A DNA stretch of 64,000 bases from positions 80,101,143-80,165,142 of the forward strand of contig NW_026262679.1 of assembly GCF_021869535.1 (NCBI RefSeq). Reading direction: 5' to 3'. The notes beneath the pieces were generated by a model. The model saw only the letters and a list, made by a program, of their open reading frames with translations, was not told where the DNA came from and searched no databases. The translations under genes and the position numbers were made by a program. This stretch comes from Mytilus californianus (taxonomy: Eukaryota > Mollusca > Bivalvia > Mytilida > Mytilidae). Shown piece after piece: positions 11,201-23,877 of this stretch; position 1 is the first letter of the stretch; every line of letters starts with the position of its first letter.

Positions 11201-14200
11201 CATTATGACATCGACGCATCCGATACAATTGATATTTACGACGGTATGTTTGGATCTGTAAATATTTTGTTCAAGCATTAAAGAGTATAAAGCAGTTTGT
11301 AATTTAAGAATTTGTAGCACTGATAGTTACATGAATAACAGAAAATGGATCTAACCTATATTAAACGACAACTTAACAATACAAATGTAAACGAAGCAAA
11401 TATTTTAAATGAAAAATGCACGAAACAAACAAAAAGTCAAAAAGAAACTTAACAATGTTGCAAAATTTTCAAGCAGTTAAGATCGAAACTTGATAGAACA
11501 TTTGCTGTTAAATATAACATTATCAAAAGCATTATGGTTTATCTGTCGATGAAATTGTTGATACTTTGATAACAAAATGTAGTGTTAGTTACGTATTCGT
11601 ATATAACATGTATAATTCCTGTTGTCTCTTTGAAAGTTTTCCATTAAAAAAAAAACTTGGTCAAGGTCACTTATTGTGAGGTTGTTTTTGTAATTGGTAA
11701 AAGAAAAGGTGGGAAATCATGATTTAAACAGAGAAAAATGGTCTTCAAAAAATCTCACAGACTAATTGCATTGCTCTTTCATTATAAAATCTGTGTAATT
11801 ATAAAAAAAAATTTTAGGAGTCAAATTAGAAATCGTACACGCCTCCTTTGTTGCAGATGTATCTTTAAGGTCTTTGCATGTTCTCCACAAAACCCAATCA
11901 ATCTATGTTTTGCCATTTGTCCATATCAAGCCTCTTTTTCGTTTTTTTCTGAAAGTTTTTTCAGTCTGCTATTCGGTTCATCTTTTCTCACCGCTTTCAC
12001 CATGTGCTTGGGTTTTTATTTTATTTTTAATTGATCATTATGCCTTACTTCAACTCTAATTGATACATCCCCATCAAAGTCTATCCGAAGATGATATTCT
12101 ATGCCATCGAAACTCCGTCAAGGTTCCTTTGACTGTTGTCACTGTCAAAAACCTTGATGAAATTTTGTTCGCAAAGATAGTTTTGATAATGACAACAGGA
12201 CTGGGTTGCTCAAATCTATGGCTAAATTTAGACTTTTGTATACTCATTGCAGAAGAGCTTTATTTGTTATCAGTTATAAAATCATAATCATTATCAGAGC
12301 GTTAAGTCAATACGAGGTTACGTTAATTAATTACTTTTTGTGATTAGAACATTCAATTCAATTATGAATAGAATGTTAATTAATCATTCTGTATACCTAG
12401 AGGTCTTCACAATGAAATAGATTCACAAACAAAGACGGGGTATTTAGTCCGTCCGATATTTTGTTGACTTCAGTCCACACCCTTAACTAAATTAGACTTA
12501 CAAATAATTATGAATTGTATTCTTAGTCGTAATCCTTTAAGTGTAAAAGAAGAATTGTATAGATAAAAAGATATATCGGGCAATATAGCAACTTAAAAAC
12601 ACATGCTCCAGTAAAATACTCTTATAAAAAGTTCAGCATACTACTTGTTAAGAACAAGTGCTCGCATTTCATATTATACTCTGAACATTTCTGAGTCTCG
12701 TCAACATTTGCATGATATAAACTGGGATCAAATATCGGATCTTGATATAAATTCTAAATATAACAGAACGGTACACATACAAACAACGATAGCCATGAAG
12801 GAGACTTCTGACTTGGAGCATAAAAAAATAAGGTCTAATTAACTAGTATTGTGCATATTCAGATGTCCCACTTTTGTCTCAGTCTGTGGAAGGTCAAATA
12901 AAACAGTGAAATTGTACGTAAAAGTCCAACTAAAATAACACGTTATTCAATAATATCGATATTGTAGACGACAAAACACAGGAACATGTTTTATCAATAA
13001 AGGTAAGAAAGTCTCATTGTGAGTCATTTATTGCACAATTGATAGAAACAGTAATACACTTGAAAATGAATTTGTATTTTAGGATTTTCTACAAGCAATT
13101 CATCACTCAAGTCTGGTCTTACTGGTACCGGAAACGATAAAGAGTTTTTGACGACGGGTCAGTACGCGCTTGTTGTATTAACCACTGACTCATCCGGACA
13201 AGCACAAGGATTTTCTTTGCAATATCTGAAAGCCGCAGACTTGTGTAAGTATAAACAATGCTGCAATAAGATATGAAGGATTTGATCATAAATACATGTA
13301 TCAACAGAGGCTAGAGGACAAATGATGTTTTGGGAAATGACAGTAATTAACTTTCTGACAAATAAAAACGATAAAATATGTTCCACTCGTTCAGATAGGA
13401 ATACAACGAATATAACTTATAGGAAAGACCATTGATATGATTCTATAAACTGAATGAAACATCAATGTGTTTACATCTTTTTTTGCTTTCTTTTCTTTGT
13501 TCATAAACGCAAAGTTGTATTTTTAATTTAGAACTGTTAATAAATATAAAAAAATTGAATGCGGATGACAAGGCTTTAAAAGTTTTTTAGTTTCTGTGTG
13601 AACATCTAACCTATATGATAATACTTTGTTTCAGCTGGCACAGGTTGTACAGCAGAACAAACGATCACTGCGACTAGCACAGAACAGTATTTAACATCGC
13701 CAGCATTCCCTAGCAGCTATACGGGGTAGGTGTGATTCATTTGCTGCAAAAGATATATTTTAAACATAAACAAGAAAGATCTTTAAACAAATGTTTTATT
13801 GTAACATTTTATATATCTGATTTGAATATTTAGTGTGCCAAACCTGCACTCTACATTTTGTATGTTTCCTAGGCCTAAATTTGGTAGAAATCCAGACGAC
13901 TTTGTCAATTTTCATCAAAATCTACTTTTGGTTCTATTTGGGTTGTAAATATTTAAGCTTTATAAGAAAAGCTGCACGAAAAAATGTCTATTTCAAAAAT
14001 GACACTTACCAAACTTACCCCTTTTGATAGTTGAAACTGTTCGTTTAAAACGTTAAAAATAAACACACATAGTTCAAAAATAAAAATGGTCCTATTGTCT
14101 TTAATATTAATCATATGCCATGAAACTTGGTCAACATTGTTATAATTCCCTAAACTTGTTTATAATAACATTAACGTTACCATTTTTTTCTGAACCAGAT

Positions 14201-17200
14201 GGGCATTTCGACAAAAAATGTCGCTTTAGTTATGCTCGTCATGCCAAGTTTTATAAAAATTGGTCAAGTTCCGGGGACACCGCGGCAGTTCATCTATTCA
14301 TATATAGATATAGGAATATACATGTATTTGAGTTTCGTAGTACTAAATCAAAAATATGATAGGTTACTCGAAAACAGCACACACATTTCGTTATTCCCTT
14401 ACCTTATTCTCGTTTATCCCTGCGATATTTGATATATGGAACTGTCCAAACAGGGTGTCCCAGGCCACTAGTCGAAATGATTAGAAGATGATCATTTGAA
14501 ATTTTTGGGGGCCAGGAGGATTTTTTGCCGAATCACTATTCAATTTCGTCTTTTGCTATGCATGCTTATTTTAAACCTGTAAAATTGAATCCGTTGTTAT
14601 AATGGAATGGATATATATCGTAAACAACAGTGAGACTCAGGTCTAATCCATTATATCCCCAAGATAGGATATTTTTTTTAAACTGTCTTTCTCTTTGTAG
14701 AAATTCTAATTGTCGGTGGTTAATTGAAGCAACTGAGGGAACAGTTTATTTTGAATTACTATTGAGTGATATTGAATCGTCCCCAAACTGTGGATTTGAT
14801 TACCTTAAAATATATGACAGTAAGTGGATTTTATGTTATAGAATAGAATAATATTCTTGGTGTATACAATTTTTGTTTTTAAGAATAACAGAATGACAAT
14901 TTCAGATGATGTACCATCATATACCTGATTCTGAGTGATGTTAATACTTGTAAAATTAGTCCTGTTTTGCTGTTGACTCTTGTCTATCTTTAGTTTTATT
15001 AATTTAACATCTATACTAAAGTAAAACATTGGACTTCTCAAAACGCTTTTGATGGAATAATTCTTATATATTGTCTTTATAAAAAAAATGAGAATATAAA
15101 GTGAGGAGATGTGGTATGATTGCTTATGAAACCTCTACCCAATAGAGTTTAAATGACTCGGCGTGGATTTGAACAGCTATAGTTCACCGTTCGGCTTTCA
15201 ACAATGAGTAAAATCCATACCGTATAGTCAGCTATAAAAGTTCCCAAACAGTACACATAAAACGAACTTAGTGTAAAGACGTCATAAACAGTTTGAGAAA
15301 ACCATGGCCTTGTGCAATTGCCAAAATATAAGTATATAAATGTCGACAGGATGTAGGTCCATATGTTTTCATAAATGTAAAGCAATACATGTTTAATTAT
15401 GTTTTAATGGATCAAAAACAGAATCAATGTTATGACCGATAAAAAGCGTAGTCAAAGATCTTACTACAGTGTTAAAAAAAATAATCGTTGTCGCTTTTTC
15501 AGGTTCCTATGTTTGTGAACATACTTTAACAGTAGATGCCTGCACCAGATATCCAGACGGAACAACGGCGACATACACCAGTAACGGTACAAGTGTTTTA
15601 CTCTTGTTTGTTTCGGATGCTACAGTAGGATTCAAAGGTTTTAAACTCAAATTTTCTGCAGTATCTTCAACGACAACAGTATCGACTCAAACAGCAGCAT
15701 CTGAGGAAACAGGTACATCATATGTCGGTGCTATACATTTGATTAGGCCTTTTACTGTATGTAATGTCGTATATGTCCCCAAATTTCTGTGTCATTGATT
15801 TCCTCTATTGTCTGTGTCATTGATTTCCTCTATTGTTTGTGTCATTGATTTCCTCTAATATCTATGTCATAGATTTCCTCTAATGTCTATGTCATTGATT
15901 TCCTCTTAATGTCTGTGTCATTGACTTCCTCTTATGTCTATGCCATTGATTTCCTCTATTGTCTGTGTCATTGATTTCCTCTATTGTCTGTGTAATTGAT
16001 TTCTCTGTTGTTTGTGTCATTGATTTCCTCTAATATCTATGTCATTGATTTCCTCTAATGTCTATGTCATTGATTTCCTCTATTGTCTGTGTCATTGATT
16101 TCCTCTATTTTCTATGTCATTGATTTCCTCTAATATCTATGTCATTGATTTCATCTAATGTCTGTGTCATTGATCTCCTCTATTGTCTATGTCATTGATG
16201 TCCTCTAACATCTATGTCATTGATTTCCTCTAATGTCTATGTCATTGATTTCCTCTAATGTCTATGTCATTGATTTCCTCTTTTGTCTGTGTCATTAATT
16301 TTCTCTATTGTTTGTGTCATTGATTTCCTCTTATGTCTATGCCATTGATTTCCTCTAATATGTATGTCATTGATTTCCTCTATTGTCTGTGTCATTGATT
16401 TCCCCTATTGTCTATGTCATTGATTTCCTCTAATATCTATGTCATTGATTTCATCTAATGTCTGTGTCATTGATCTCCTCTATTGTCTATGTCATTGATT
16501 TCCTCTTATGTCTATGTCATTGATTTCCTCTAATATGTATGTCATTGATTTCCTCTATTGTCTGTGTCATTGATTTCCTCTATTGTTTGTGTCATTGATT
16601 TCCTCTATTGTCTGTGTCATTGATTTCCTCTATTGTCTGTGTCGTTGATTTCCTCTATTGTTTGTGTCATTGATTTCCTGTTATGTCTATGTCATTGATT
16701 TCCTCTAATTTCTATGTCATTGATTTCCTCTAATATCTATGTCATTGATTTCCTCTAATGTTTATGTCATTGATTTCCTCTTAATGTCTGTGTCATCGAC
16801 TTCCTCTTATGTCTGTGCCATTGATTTCTTCTATTGTCTGTGTCATTGATTTCTTCTATTGTCTGTGTAATTGATTTTTTTGTTGTTTGTGTCATTGATT
16901 TCCTCTAATATCTATGTCATTGATTTCCTCTAATGTACAATATCATTGATTTCCTCTTAATGTCTGTGTCATTGACTTCCTCTTATGTCTATGCCATTGA
17001 TTTCTTCTATTGTCTATGTCATTGATTTCCTCTAATGTCTGTTTTTTTGATTATCTGCTCAGGTACGTATTGATGATTTGCTCAGGTACGTTTAGGTACC
17101 TATGGGCTGTGATTAATAATATCTTATTTAATACATAATATATATAATTTAGTTTGTGAGACATCTCAATTAGTTGATGATATCTTTTTATTAAATGTCC

Positions 17201-18229
17201 TATTCCCTAACATTTTGATTTAGTGTTGATTTGCATGGCGGGTAATGCACACAAAGTAGGAGACACTTATCCTATTTACGCTCCTTTTGGAGTGCATGCG
17301 ATTCCCTTAGTTTTTATCAGCTACCTTAATTTGTCTTCTTAATAGATTTATGTGATTTGAACATCGATAAAAGAGAGGCGTAAGATACCAGAGGGATATT
17401 CAAATTCATTAGTCGAAAAGTACTATTGCCTTAATTTTATCTATTTTGTTATGTATTTTCACCTTAATTTCTTTAAAACTCCTTTAAAACTTATTGCGCT
17501 TCATCTATTTACTGACTGAAAAGCGATGCCAATTCTATAATTTATTAGGGCACTGAAGAAAAATAATTTGCTTGAAAAAGGGGCTCTTAGTTTTTGTCGA
17601 CATGTGTATGCTAGCACAAAACCGATGAAAGGATAGATCCTAGCTCCGGATCCATCCCTTGTGAATCCGCCAGTGGTGATTTAACATGAATTAAGACGAA
17701 AATAAATAACTTTACTGCCTAATTATTTCAGATAGATAATGACATTTGTCAACTTAATTATTATCCGGGGAAAATATTTATTTCTCCTTTATAAAACTGT
17801 TTTAAGCTTGTTTTGCCTTTTATTTCAGGTTTTGCTCTTGGAATGGGCGTTGGCGTAGCCACAGGCGTCGTTTCAACACTATTGGTTATTGGAATAATTC
17901 AGATAATTAAAAGCAGACTTCAAGCGTCTAAGCTAGGTTCACCACGGGTAAGAAACGTTCTTCCACTGCAAACTCCAACAAGTTTCGGAGGAAAAACCCC
18001 AACTCAGAATGGACATCTGCCAAATGGCCATTTTTTAAAAAACGGTGATATTCCGGGAAATCAAAGATTTTCAGTGACAAGTTCAATATCTTCTTCGGGA
18101 AATTCCTCCAGAAACGGGAGAACTCCTTCAACAGGACACAGTTCTCCAGTTCATTCAGATACGCAAAATAGAAATAATAATAATTATAAAAGAAACGGTG
18201 TATTACCCACAAATATCGGACATGTTTAA
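8292..18229 (+). CDS. CUB-domain single-pass membrane protein (8 coding exons)
   Basis: Predicted secreted-side receptor or adhesion-like protein of unknown ligand. The coding join is 8292-8364, 10529-10625, 11134-11243, 13083-13244, 13635-13725, 14701-14819, 15503-15712 and 17829-18229, giving 1263 nt (420 residues). All junctions are GT-AG and in phase. Residues 1-25 form a signal peptide with a VCLICVLTL core. CUB1 covers about 29-145 (Cys29, Cys60, then the DTIDIYDG core) and lacks the second cysteine pair. CUB2 covers about 151-270 and includes C-x-W (CRW) and FDYLKIYD. A Thr/Ser linker follows, then a Gly/Val/Ile-rich membrane helix at about 288-315 and a polar Asn/Ser/Gly-rich tail. 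The ATG is the first Met after an in-frame TAA upstream. A non-coding first exon may exist, as a cttgtag acceptor-like site sits just before the ATG. CUB domains usually bind proteins or glycans, but no enzymatic domain is present, so the function stays open. The gene model is well supported; exon 1 is the least certain part. Confidence 0.82.
8565..8692 (+). repeat. SINE-like 3' segment with (CAAT)n tail, in intron 1
   Basis: Ends gggcgttaaacaccaatc followed by CAAT repeats. The body (ccactccggcttcctg, aagaaatagccc, aatgctaaag) corresponds in reverse complement to the SINE half at 36800-36946, so both belong to one SINE family whose tail is CAAT-like. Confidence 0.6.
8720..9260 (+). repeat. 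Dispersed mussel-type repeat family R4, in intron 1
   Basis: Begins at about aaaaataccgaactccaagg and continues through aaagctcaaacacatcaaac, ggaaaacaactgtcatattc and aggggtacagcagtcaacat. I recognise this as a very common Mytilus repeat without coding capacity. It is interrupted at 9051-9086 by a perfect hairpin. Confidence 0.65.
9051..9086. repeat. Perfect 36-bp hairpin flanked by TCCTAAT direct repeats
   Basis: CAGAGACATATATACA, a 4-nt centre TATG, then the exact reverse complement of the left arm. The 7-bp word TCCTAAT lies immediately on both sides (9044-9050 and 9087-9093). It looks like a small insertion with a target duplication, or a template-switch product. Confidence 0.8.
9942..9960. 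repeat. Poly-G tract, 19 bp, in intron 1
   Basis: An uninterrupted G run, a possible G-quadruplex and a common place for sequencing length error. Confidence 0.9.
15100..15260 (-). repeat. Family R1 fragment, reverse orientation, in intron 6
   Basis: Reads agatgtggtatgattgc, then tatagttcaccgttcggc, tttcaacaatgag and ataccgtatagtcagctata. This is the reverse complement of the R1 3' half seen at 31440-31685. Confidence 0.6.
15788..17055. repeat. 25-bp minisatellite, about 50 copies, in the last intron of the CUB gene
   Basis: Unit of about 25 bp close to gtcattgatttcctctaatg plus tctat or tctgt. Two main variants (TAATGTCTAT and TATTGTCTGT) are interspersed, and longer blocks recur, suggesting higher-order duplication. 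Copies gradually lose the pattern after 17030. The period is not a multiple of three, so it cannot encode one repeated peptide, and it lies between a clear donor (15712/15713) and acceptor (17828/17829). Confidence 0.95.
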
Positions 18230-20359
18230 TTCTTAATAATATGTTTACTGGTCAAGAAAATCTGAAAGAGAATAGAATGTACAGAAAAACGGCATGTTGA
18301 GAATTGTTGTATGCATCATAATATGATTAAGTGAATTCGACTATATTTTGTTATAGTTATTATAGGTCGTATTTCTATTCAGTTGTTACAAGTTTTCCTT
18401 TTATTTTTTTTAATAGTTTTGTAATAAGTTATGTTCATATATACTACAAAGATATTTGATATAATACTGAACAAAAAAACTGTCAACGAAGTAACTAACA
18501 TTTTTCGTTCTTGTTCAGTTAAATCATTGTATAACAGTTCACAATTATTGTAAAAACTACAGATTCTTTTTATTTGTTAATCGCAGCAACGTTTTCATTG
18601 GTTGTATTTCATTCAGGTGAGCCAAGATGATGTTGAAGTCGATTGTGAGTCAAGGTAACGGTGATGCAGATAATAATTTGCACGTTCAAATAACGCATAT
18701 TACAAATTTTGTTTTCTGGACGATATTTTACTAATTTTTCTGATCTAATGAAAATTACTTCACACGTAATATCTTGTGATCTTTTGTTCCTATAAAACAA
18801 ATCATTGTATTGTCACTATGAGCACTTTGTTAGTAGGACAAAGCAGACAAGCCGTTATTGGTCTGTGGCTATCTTTTTTGAATTGCAAATCTAATCACAA
18901 GAAAATGCAATCTGGTTAAGATACAGATCCTGTGTCTAAGCTTTGCTTACAAGGATCTGACAACGCTCCGTTCTACTTTCTGTTTAAAAAAACTCTCGAG
19001 ATCTTCTGGTTTTGTCGGTTTAATACACGCCTTCAAAAATTTGAAAGATGAAATTTCATTGGCTGATGAAATAATTACAAGAATAGAAAGTAAAGCGGAG
19101 TCTTGTCAAATCATTGTTTGTAAACAGGATCTGCATTTTAATCAGATAGAAGGAAATGTTACGCTCACTGATCAAACTCTCTAAAAAAGTGTAACACCAA
19201 CCTTTTTTTGACTGTAAAACTTTGTAGGATAGCTGTTTTCAATTCATTTATGTATTGATGATAGGCTTGTGATCGAAAAAATTCACTTCCGAGAAAACTG
19301 TAATAACGATAATTTTTCAATTAAATCCGTTGATTGGTATTGATTGTTTAAATTTTATTTGTTATCATTTTCACTTGATTTAAATTTTACATTGAGACAT
19401 ATATGATATATTCAATAATGATTGAATTATCTTATGATAATTTGAATTTAGGTAACAGAAAAGCTAATGTTTTGTGTAATTTTTCCATTTTCCACGCTGT
19501 GTTATTCAAGAAGAATAATTATAAGAAAAAATGCATGAAATAAAATTTCAACATCTTATTTATTCGCATGTTAAATGAATGTAAAATTGTATAATTGTGC
19601 TACGTTAAAAAGTTAAGTATATAAGCATGTTTAAGAAAATGTAATAACAAGATTTTCCCTGTATCGAGGTTAAATCCATTAACGTCATTAAATCCATTAA
19701 GAGTTTGTAAAAAATCATAGTTGATTGCTCTTCAAATTCATTATCAAAATCAAAAGAAAACATTGAACAAAAATTATCATGTATTTTGAACCCAAAGTTG
19801 TAGATATTCAAAAAAGACTTGAGTTTAAATAATATGAGGTTTGAACACTACTTCAGCCTACATTTATTCAAATCTAATTTAGTATGGTGATAATGGTAAT
19901 ACTTAACCTCGATACATCTCTTGACCAAGTAAACATTGGAGGAAGAATATCACTGCCGGGCTGTTGCAATGTTTCATAATCATTTTGTATATATTGTCAT
20001 TATATCTTTTTTGTAAATTGTTAACTGTATATATATAAATGTTATGACGTTATATCTAAAAAAATTCAAATTATGTCATTAGGGTATTTTCTTCGATAAG
20101 CTTTAATAAAAATGTTATTCTTCAAATTGACTTCTTTACACCGAGGAATACATCTTGAGATACACTCATATTTTTTTAATGGTCATTTGTGACAAAGAAA
20201 TTCCATAGCGGTCATCCAAATCGTAATAAAACTTTCTTAGCGATCACTTCCAATCAAATACCAGAAAGTACCCCTGATACAGTGCCTGTATTGTAAGCAT
20301 CAGCCATCCTATTAAGGAAATCATGACAGGAAACTCTAGCCCTTCAAAATAAAGCCATC
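18230..20359. other. 3' flank of the CUB gene; no other gene seen
   Basis: AT-rich DNA after the CUB stop codon, presumably including its 3' untranslated region. I could not pick a convincing polyadenylation site. Short open frames here show no known domain or splice support. Confidence 0.4.
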
Positions 20360-20830
20360 ATAGATACCATTATTAAAACTTTGTACGCCAGACGAAAGTT
20401 TCGTTTACAAAAGACTCATCAGTGACGCTCGAATAAAAAAGTAGAAAAAAATCCACATAAAATACAAAGTTGAAGAGTATCGAGGAACCAAAAACCCGAA
20501 AGGTTTTACCAAATAAAGCTAAGGAAATCTTCGGTAGAAAAACCTTTGCATTTCGAAAAATTCAAAGTTTTGTAACAGTTAATTAATATTTATGGCCATA
20601 TCAATGATAACTCATGTCAACACAGAAGTGCTGACTACTGGGTTGGTGATATACTCGGGTAAGAAACCTCCAGCAGCAGTGTCACCGACCCAGTGATTGA
20701 AAATAATCTCATCATAGATACCCGAATGAAGTTTTGTACGTCAGACGTGCGTTTCGTCTACAAAAGACGCCTCAGTAACGCTCGAATCATAAAAGTTAAA
20801 AAATACAAAAAAATACGAAGCTAAAGTGCA
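20360..20830 (+). repeat. Dispersed repeat family R2, two adjacent copies
   Basis: The first copy begins catagataccattattaa then tgtacgccagacgaaagttt and gactcatcagtgacgctcga. It runs through the ctgactactgggttggtga segment to about 20700. A second copy starts at about 20710 with tgtacgtcagacgtgcgttt and gtctacaaaagacgcctcag. The hallmark cagacg..cgtttcgtctac..aagactcatcagtg recurs at 22.1, 22.5 and 24.9 kb, and in reverse at 47.2 and 49.6 kb. I recognise the family as common in Mytilus. Confidence 0.7.
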
Positions 20831-22079
20831 TTGAGGACCAAACATATCGTGTCAAATAGGGATATGTTATCTATGCAGGTAAATGTTTAAATCGTGCATG
20901 TCTAAATTTGAGGCAGACCTAACTGTAAATAAAGTATCCCTTTATTTCAAGTTCAATGGGAATGATACTATTTACATAGTAACCAAACTTGAGAGGACAC
21001 CATGTATATCTCTTACGATATTTTTACACCGACAAAACATTCGGGATAGGTCAACAGCGATGTATACCAACGTTTACTACGCGGAAGATATGAAGTAATG
21101 TATGGCGATTTCAGTCCGTCGAGGTACGCCCAAGGATAAAAGTTTTGAAAAGTCTGTAAGGTTGATATTGCTCAAATTGAAGAAATAGATCTGATGATCT
21201 TCTTAAATCATACATGCAACTTAATCATACTGAACATTTCCGTATGTCAGGTACATGAGCATCTTGTCGGTTTTAGAAACAATTTCTAAAGAATAAGATA
21301 CCGCAATATAGTGGACATAGAAATTAAAATCATCCTGTACTTTCCATAAAAGTGTAAATACCCAAAAGGCACAACTGATATAACAATTATCATATCATAG
21401 TAGTGTTTTATCGATGTTAGACAAAGTCGACATTTAATAAAGAACATACATTTCAGATCACAAGTAAAAGTACAGTACCACGTTTATAATTAAAGTTACT
21501 CTTAATTTTGATATTTGTGCATTTATTTTTTTATGAGGAATTTCAGGTACTTGTGAATTATATATAGTGTTTTAGTGAAAATGTCCTCTATTGCCTGTTT
21601 GATAAAACTAAAAAACTACAATTTATACTGTTTTGTATCCGTAGTTACATTATCTTTTCAGATTTTTTTATGATAATAACTCATCATAGTTTTCCATTAG
21701 ATACAACAAATTCAGAGTACCTTGTTACAAAACTGAAAATCATGACCTACTTACAGTTCTGTCCTTAACATATATTAAGGTGTTATTTCAGTTGACATTC
21801 AGATGTTTCTTGTACCAACTGAATTACAGGTTGTTACGAAGTTGGGTTTTTGTTTTTGACAGAAAAGTTGTATTTGACATGCAAATATTTTCAAATTTCG
21901 ATATAGTCAATATATCTATAAAAAAATATGTGTTCATACTAAAATTTAGTTTTCGGACGAATATAAATACTATTTTGTTTTAAAGTCAAAAGTTTTTGTA
22001 TAGGTTGTTGCTATCATAAATTTTGGATTGTAATCTGCCAAAGGTATGAATTTATTCTGATGTGAAAACAAATCAATGA
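20831..22079. other. AT-rich stretch, nothing recognised
   Basis: The 71-codon frame at 20883-21098 has no recognisable motif. No exon, array or inverted-end element is evident. Confidence 0.4.
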
Positions 22080-22600
22080 TACTAGGCTGATAGCTATATA
22101 ATTTGGTACGTTAGACGCGGGTTTCGTCTACATAAGACTTATCAGTGGCACACGAATCAAAACAGTTGGAAAACCAAATCAAATAGGAAGGAGGATCGAA
22201 AACCAAAATTTCCATATAGCTTTGCCAAATACGGCTACGGCAATCTATGCCTGTTGGTAGAACCTAAGTGTTTTGAATAATTCAACATCCTATACACAGT
22301 TAATTGACAGACAATGAACACAAACAGATATTCCAATCCAAAACGAAGGTGTTAATTACTTGGGGCTATTGAAACCCTCATTGAAGAATAGTCAACCAGC
22401 AGTGGTATTGGCCTAGTGGTTATAATAACTCATAGAAGATACCAGGCTTATAATTTGGAACACCAAACGTGCGTTTCGTCTACATTAGACTCATAAGTGG
22501 CACTCGAATTAAAACAGTTAGCAACCAAGATAAAAAAAAGTTGAAATAAACTGACTGAAAAACAAAAGTTCCGAAAAATTGTGCCAGAAACGGGTTTTCT
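22080..22600 (+). repeat. Dispersed repeat family R2, two more copies
   Basis: The first copy is at 22080-22430 (tacgttagacgcgggtttcg, aagacttatcagtggcac, ccagcagtggtattggc). The second starts at about 22430 (gataccaggcttataa, aacgtgcgtttcgtctacat) and fades after 22570. Each is preceded by the ataccaggct word. Confidence 0.65.
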
Positions 22601-22839
22601 TGTCCTCTTTGTTCCCCCATTATTCCCTTTTTTTATATTTTGGCTCGCCATTTTTTCTCTTATTTTTTTGCCTATTTTTTCTCTATTATTTTTTGTTCTC
22701 TATTATTTATTTTTTGCCCATTATTCTCTATTCTGTAAATCTCATCCAGACCCCCTTGTGTATGTTTTTCCGTCATTTATTTCACTAATCGAGGATAAAA
22801 AGTGTGGGGAATGTCCCAAGTCATTAACATCGTCAATAC

Positions 22840-23240
22840 TTATTATTGATTAGATGTCGTTGGTTCGATCCCCGTTTGGGTCAAACCAAATTATGACAAC
22901 AATAGTTTACCGATATTCAAGTCTTGTAAATCGATTAGGAAGAAACAAAACAAGGGATCAATACAAACGAAAGGCTTTGAAATTGATCTTCCGCTTCTCC
23001 TCTAAGCACGTGGAATTTAGGAGTAAGAGCAAATACTGGTCGGCCCTGAGTCAGAAAATAATGTGTCCGGTAAGGTTCTTCCAGTGAAGTAGCACGTTTA
23101 AAAACTGGCTATGCATGTCGATCTTGTACAAATCAGGGTTCATATTCATATCACATTAACATTTTCTCTTCATGAGAATACATTAAATTTGCCGCTTGTG
23201 CCGTCATCATAAGCATCATCATCTTTACAAGTGAATTCTA
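22840..23240 (+). mobile_element. tRNA-derived SINE, degenerate, plus orientation
   Basis: Contains a pol III B-box-like GGTTCGATCCC at about 22862, then gggtcaaacca, aggagtaagagcaaatactg, gagtcagaaaataatgtgtc, cagggttcatattcatatca and a CATCATC-rich 3' tail at about 23205-23225. The same order appears in reverse complement at 51370-51735. I associate this central sequence with a SINE superfamily widespread in bivalves (MetaSINE-like); the name is from memory. Confidence 0.7.
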
Positions 23241-23877
23241 AACAAACTTGAGGTGATGTATCGATTTTTTTCTTCTTATCAAAGGAAGACAATCCAAATG
23301 TTTTTAAGAACCAGATATCCCATTACAAATACATATAAGCATGATATACCTATGTTCTACACAGATTGTTAATTCAAATGGTATGTCATAAGAATAAAGA
23401 ACCAGTTGGCAAGAAGATGTGAGCAGATTTTAAAAAAATCAACTATTGAACTAAAATGTGTTATTGATTTTGAAAGAGTTTCAGATTCTTATATTGTTTG
23501 TCGTTTCAATATCTTATAGGTTATGAGGAACGTTTAAATAAAGCCAGTTTAAAATCTTCAGTATCAAATAGATGACGTTATGCGTAAAATAATCAATTTA
23601 GAAAAATCTAACCATATAGATTTTAGTATGGCATAAGACATGTATCAAAATTGTAATTATTATAAAAATAATCTGACGCACCATAAGTTAAGTCTCCCAC
23701 AAAAGAATGCATCCGGATAGTTCGTGCTTGCTTTAGGCACATTCAGTAATGTTCTACAAAAGTCCTTTTACATCAATATTCTTTAATAATATGAATTCTT
23801 ACAAAGCATACAATTCAGTTTACAGAACTGATTGTAAAATATTCTTCTTCAAATACCTTAAGTTCTCTAATTGTATT

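Noticed and set aside
15713..15798. Read-through of exon 7 as the protein's C-terminus
   Set aside because: A good donor follows 15712, and the phase-matched exon 8 supplies a membrane helix. The read-through peptide is short and runs into the minisatellite. Kept only as a possible minor isoform.
15788..17055. CRISPR-like regular repeats
   Set aside because: The units are contiguous 25-mers without unique spacers, and the context is a eukaryotic intron.
22855..22880. tRNA gene suggested by a GGTTCGATCCC B-box
   Set aside because: No cloverleaf can be drawn upstream, and the flanking sequence is a SINE body.
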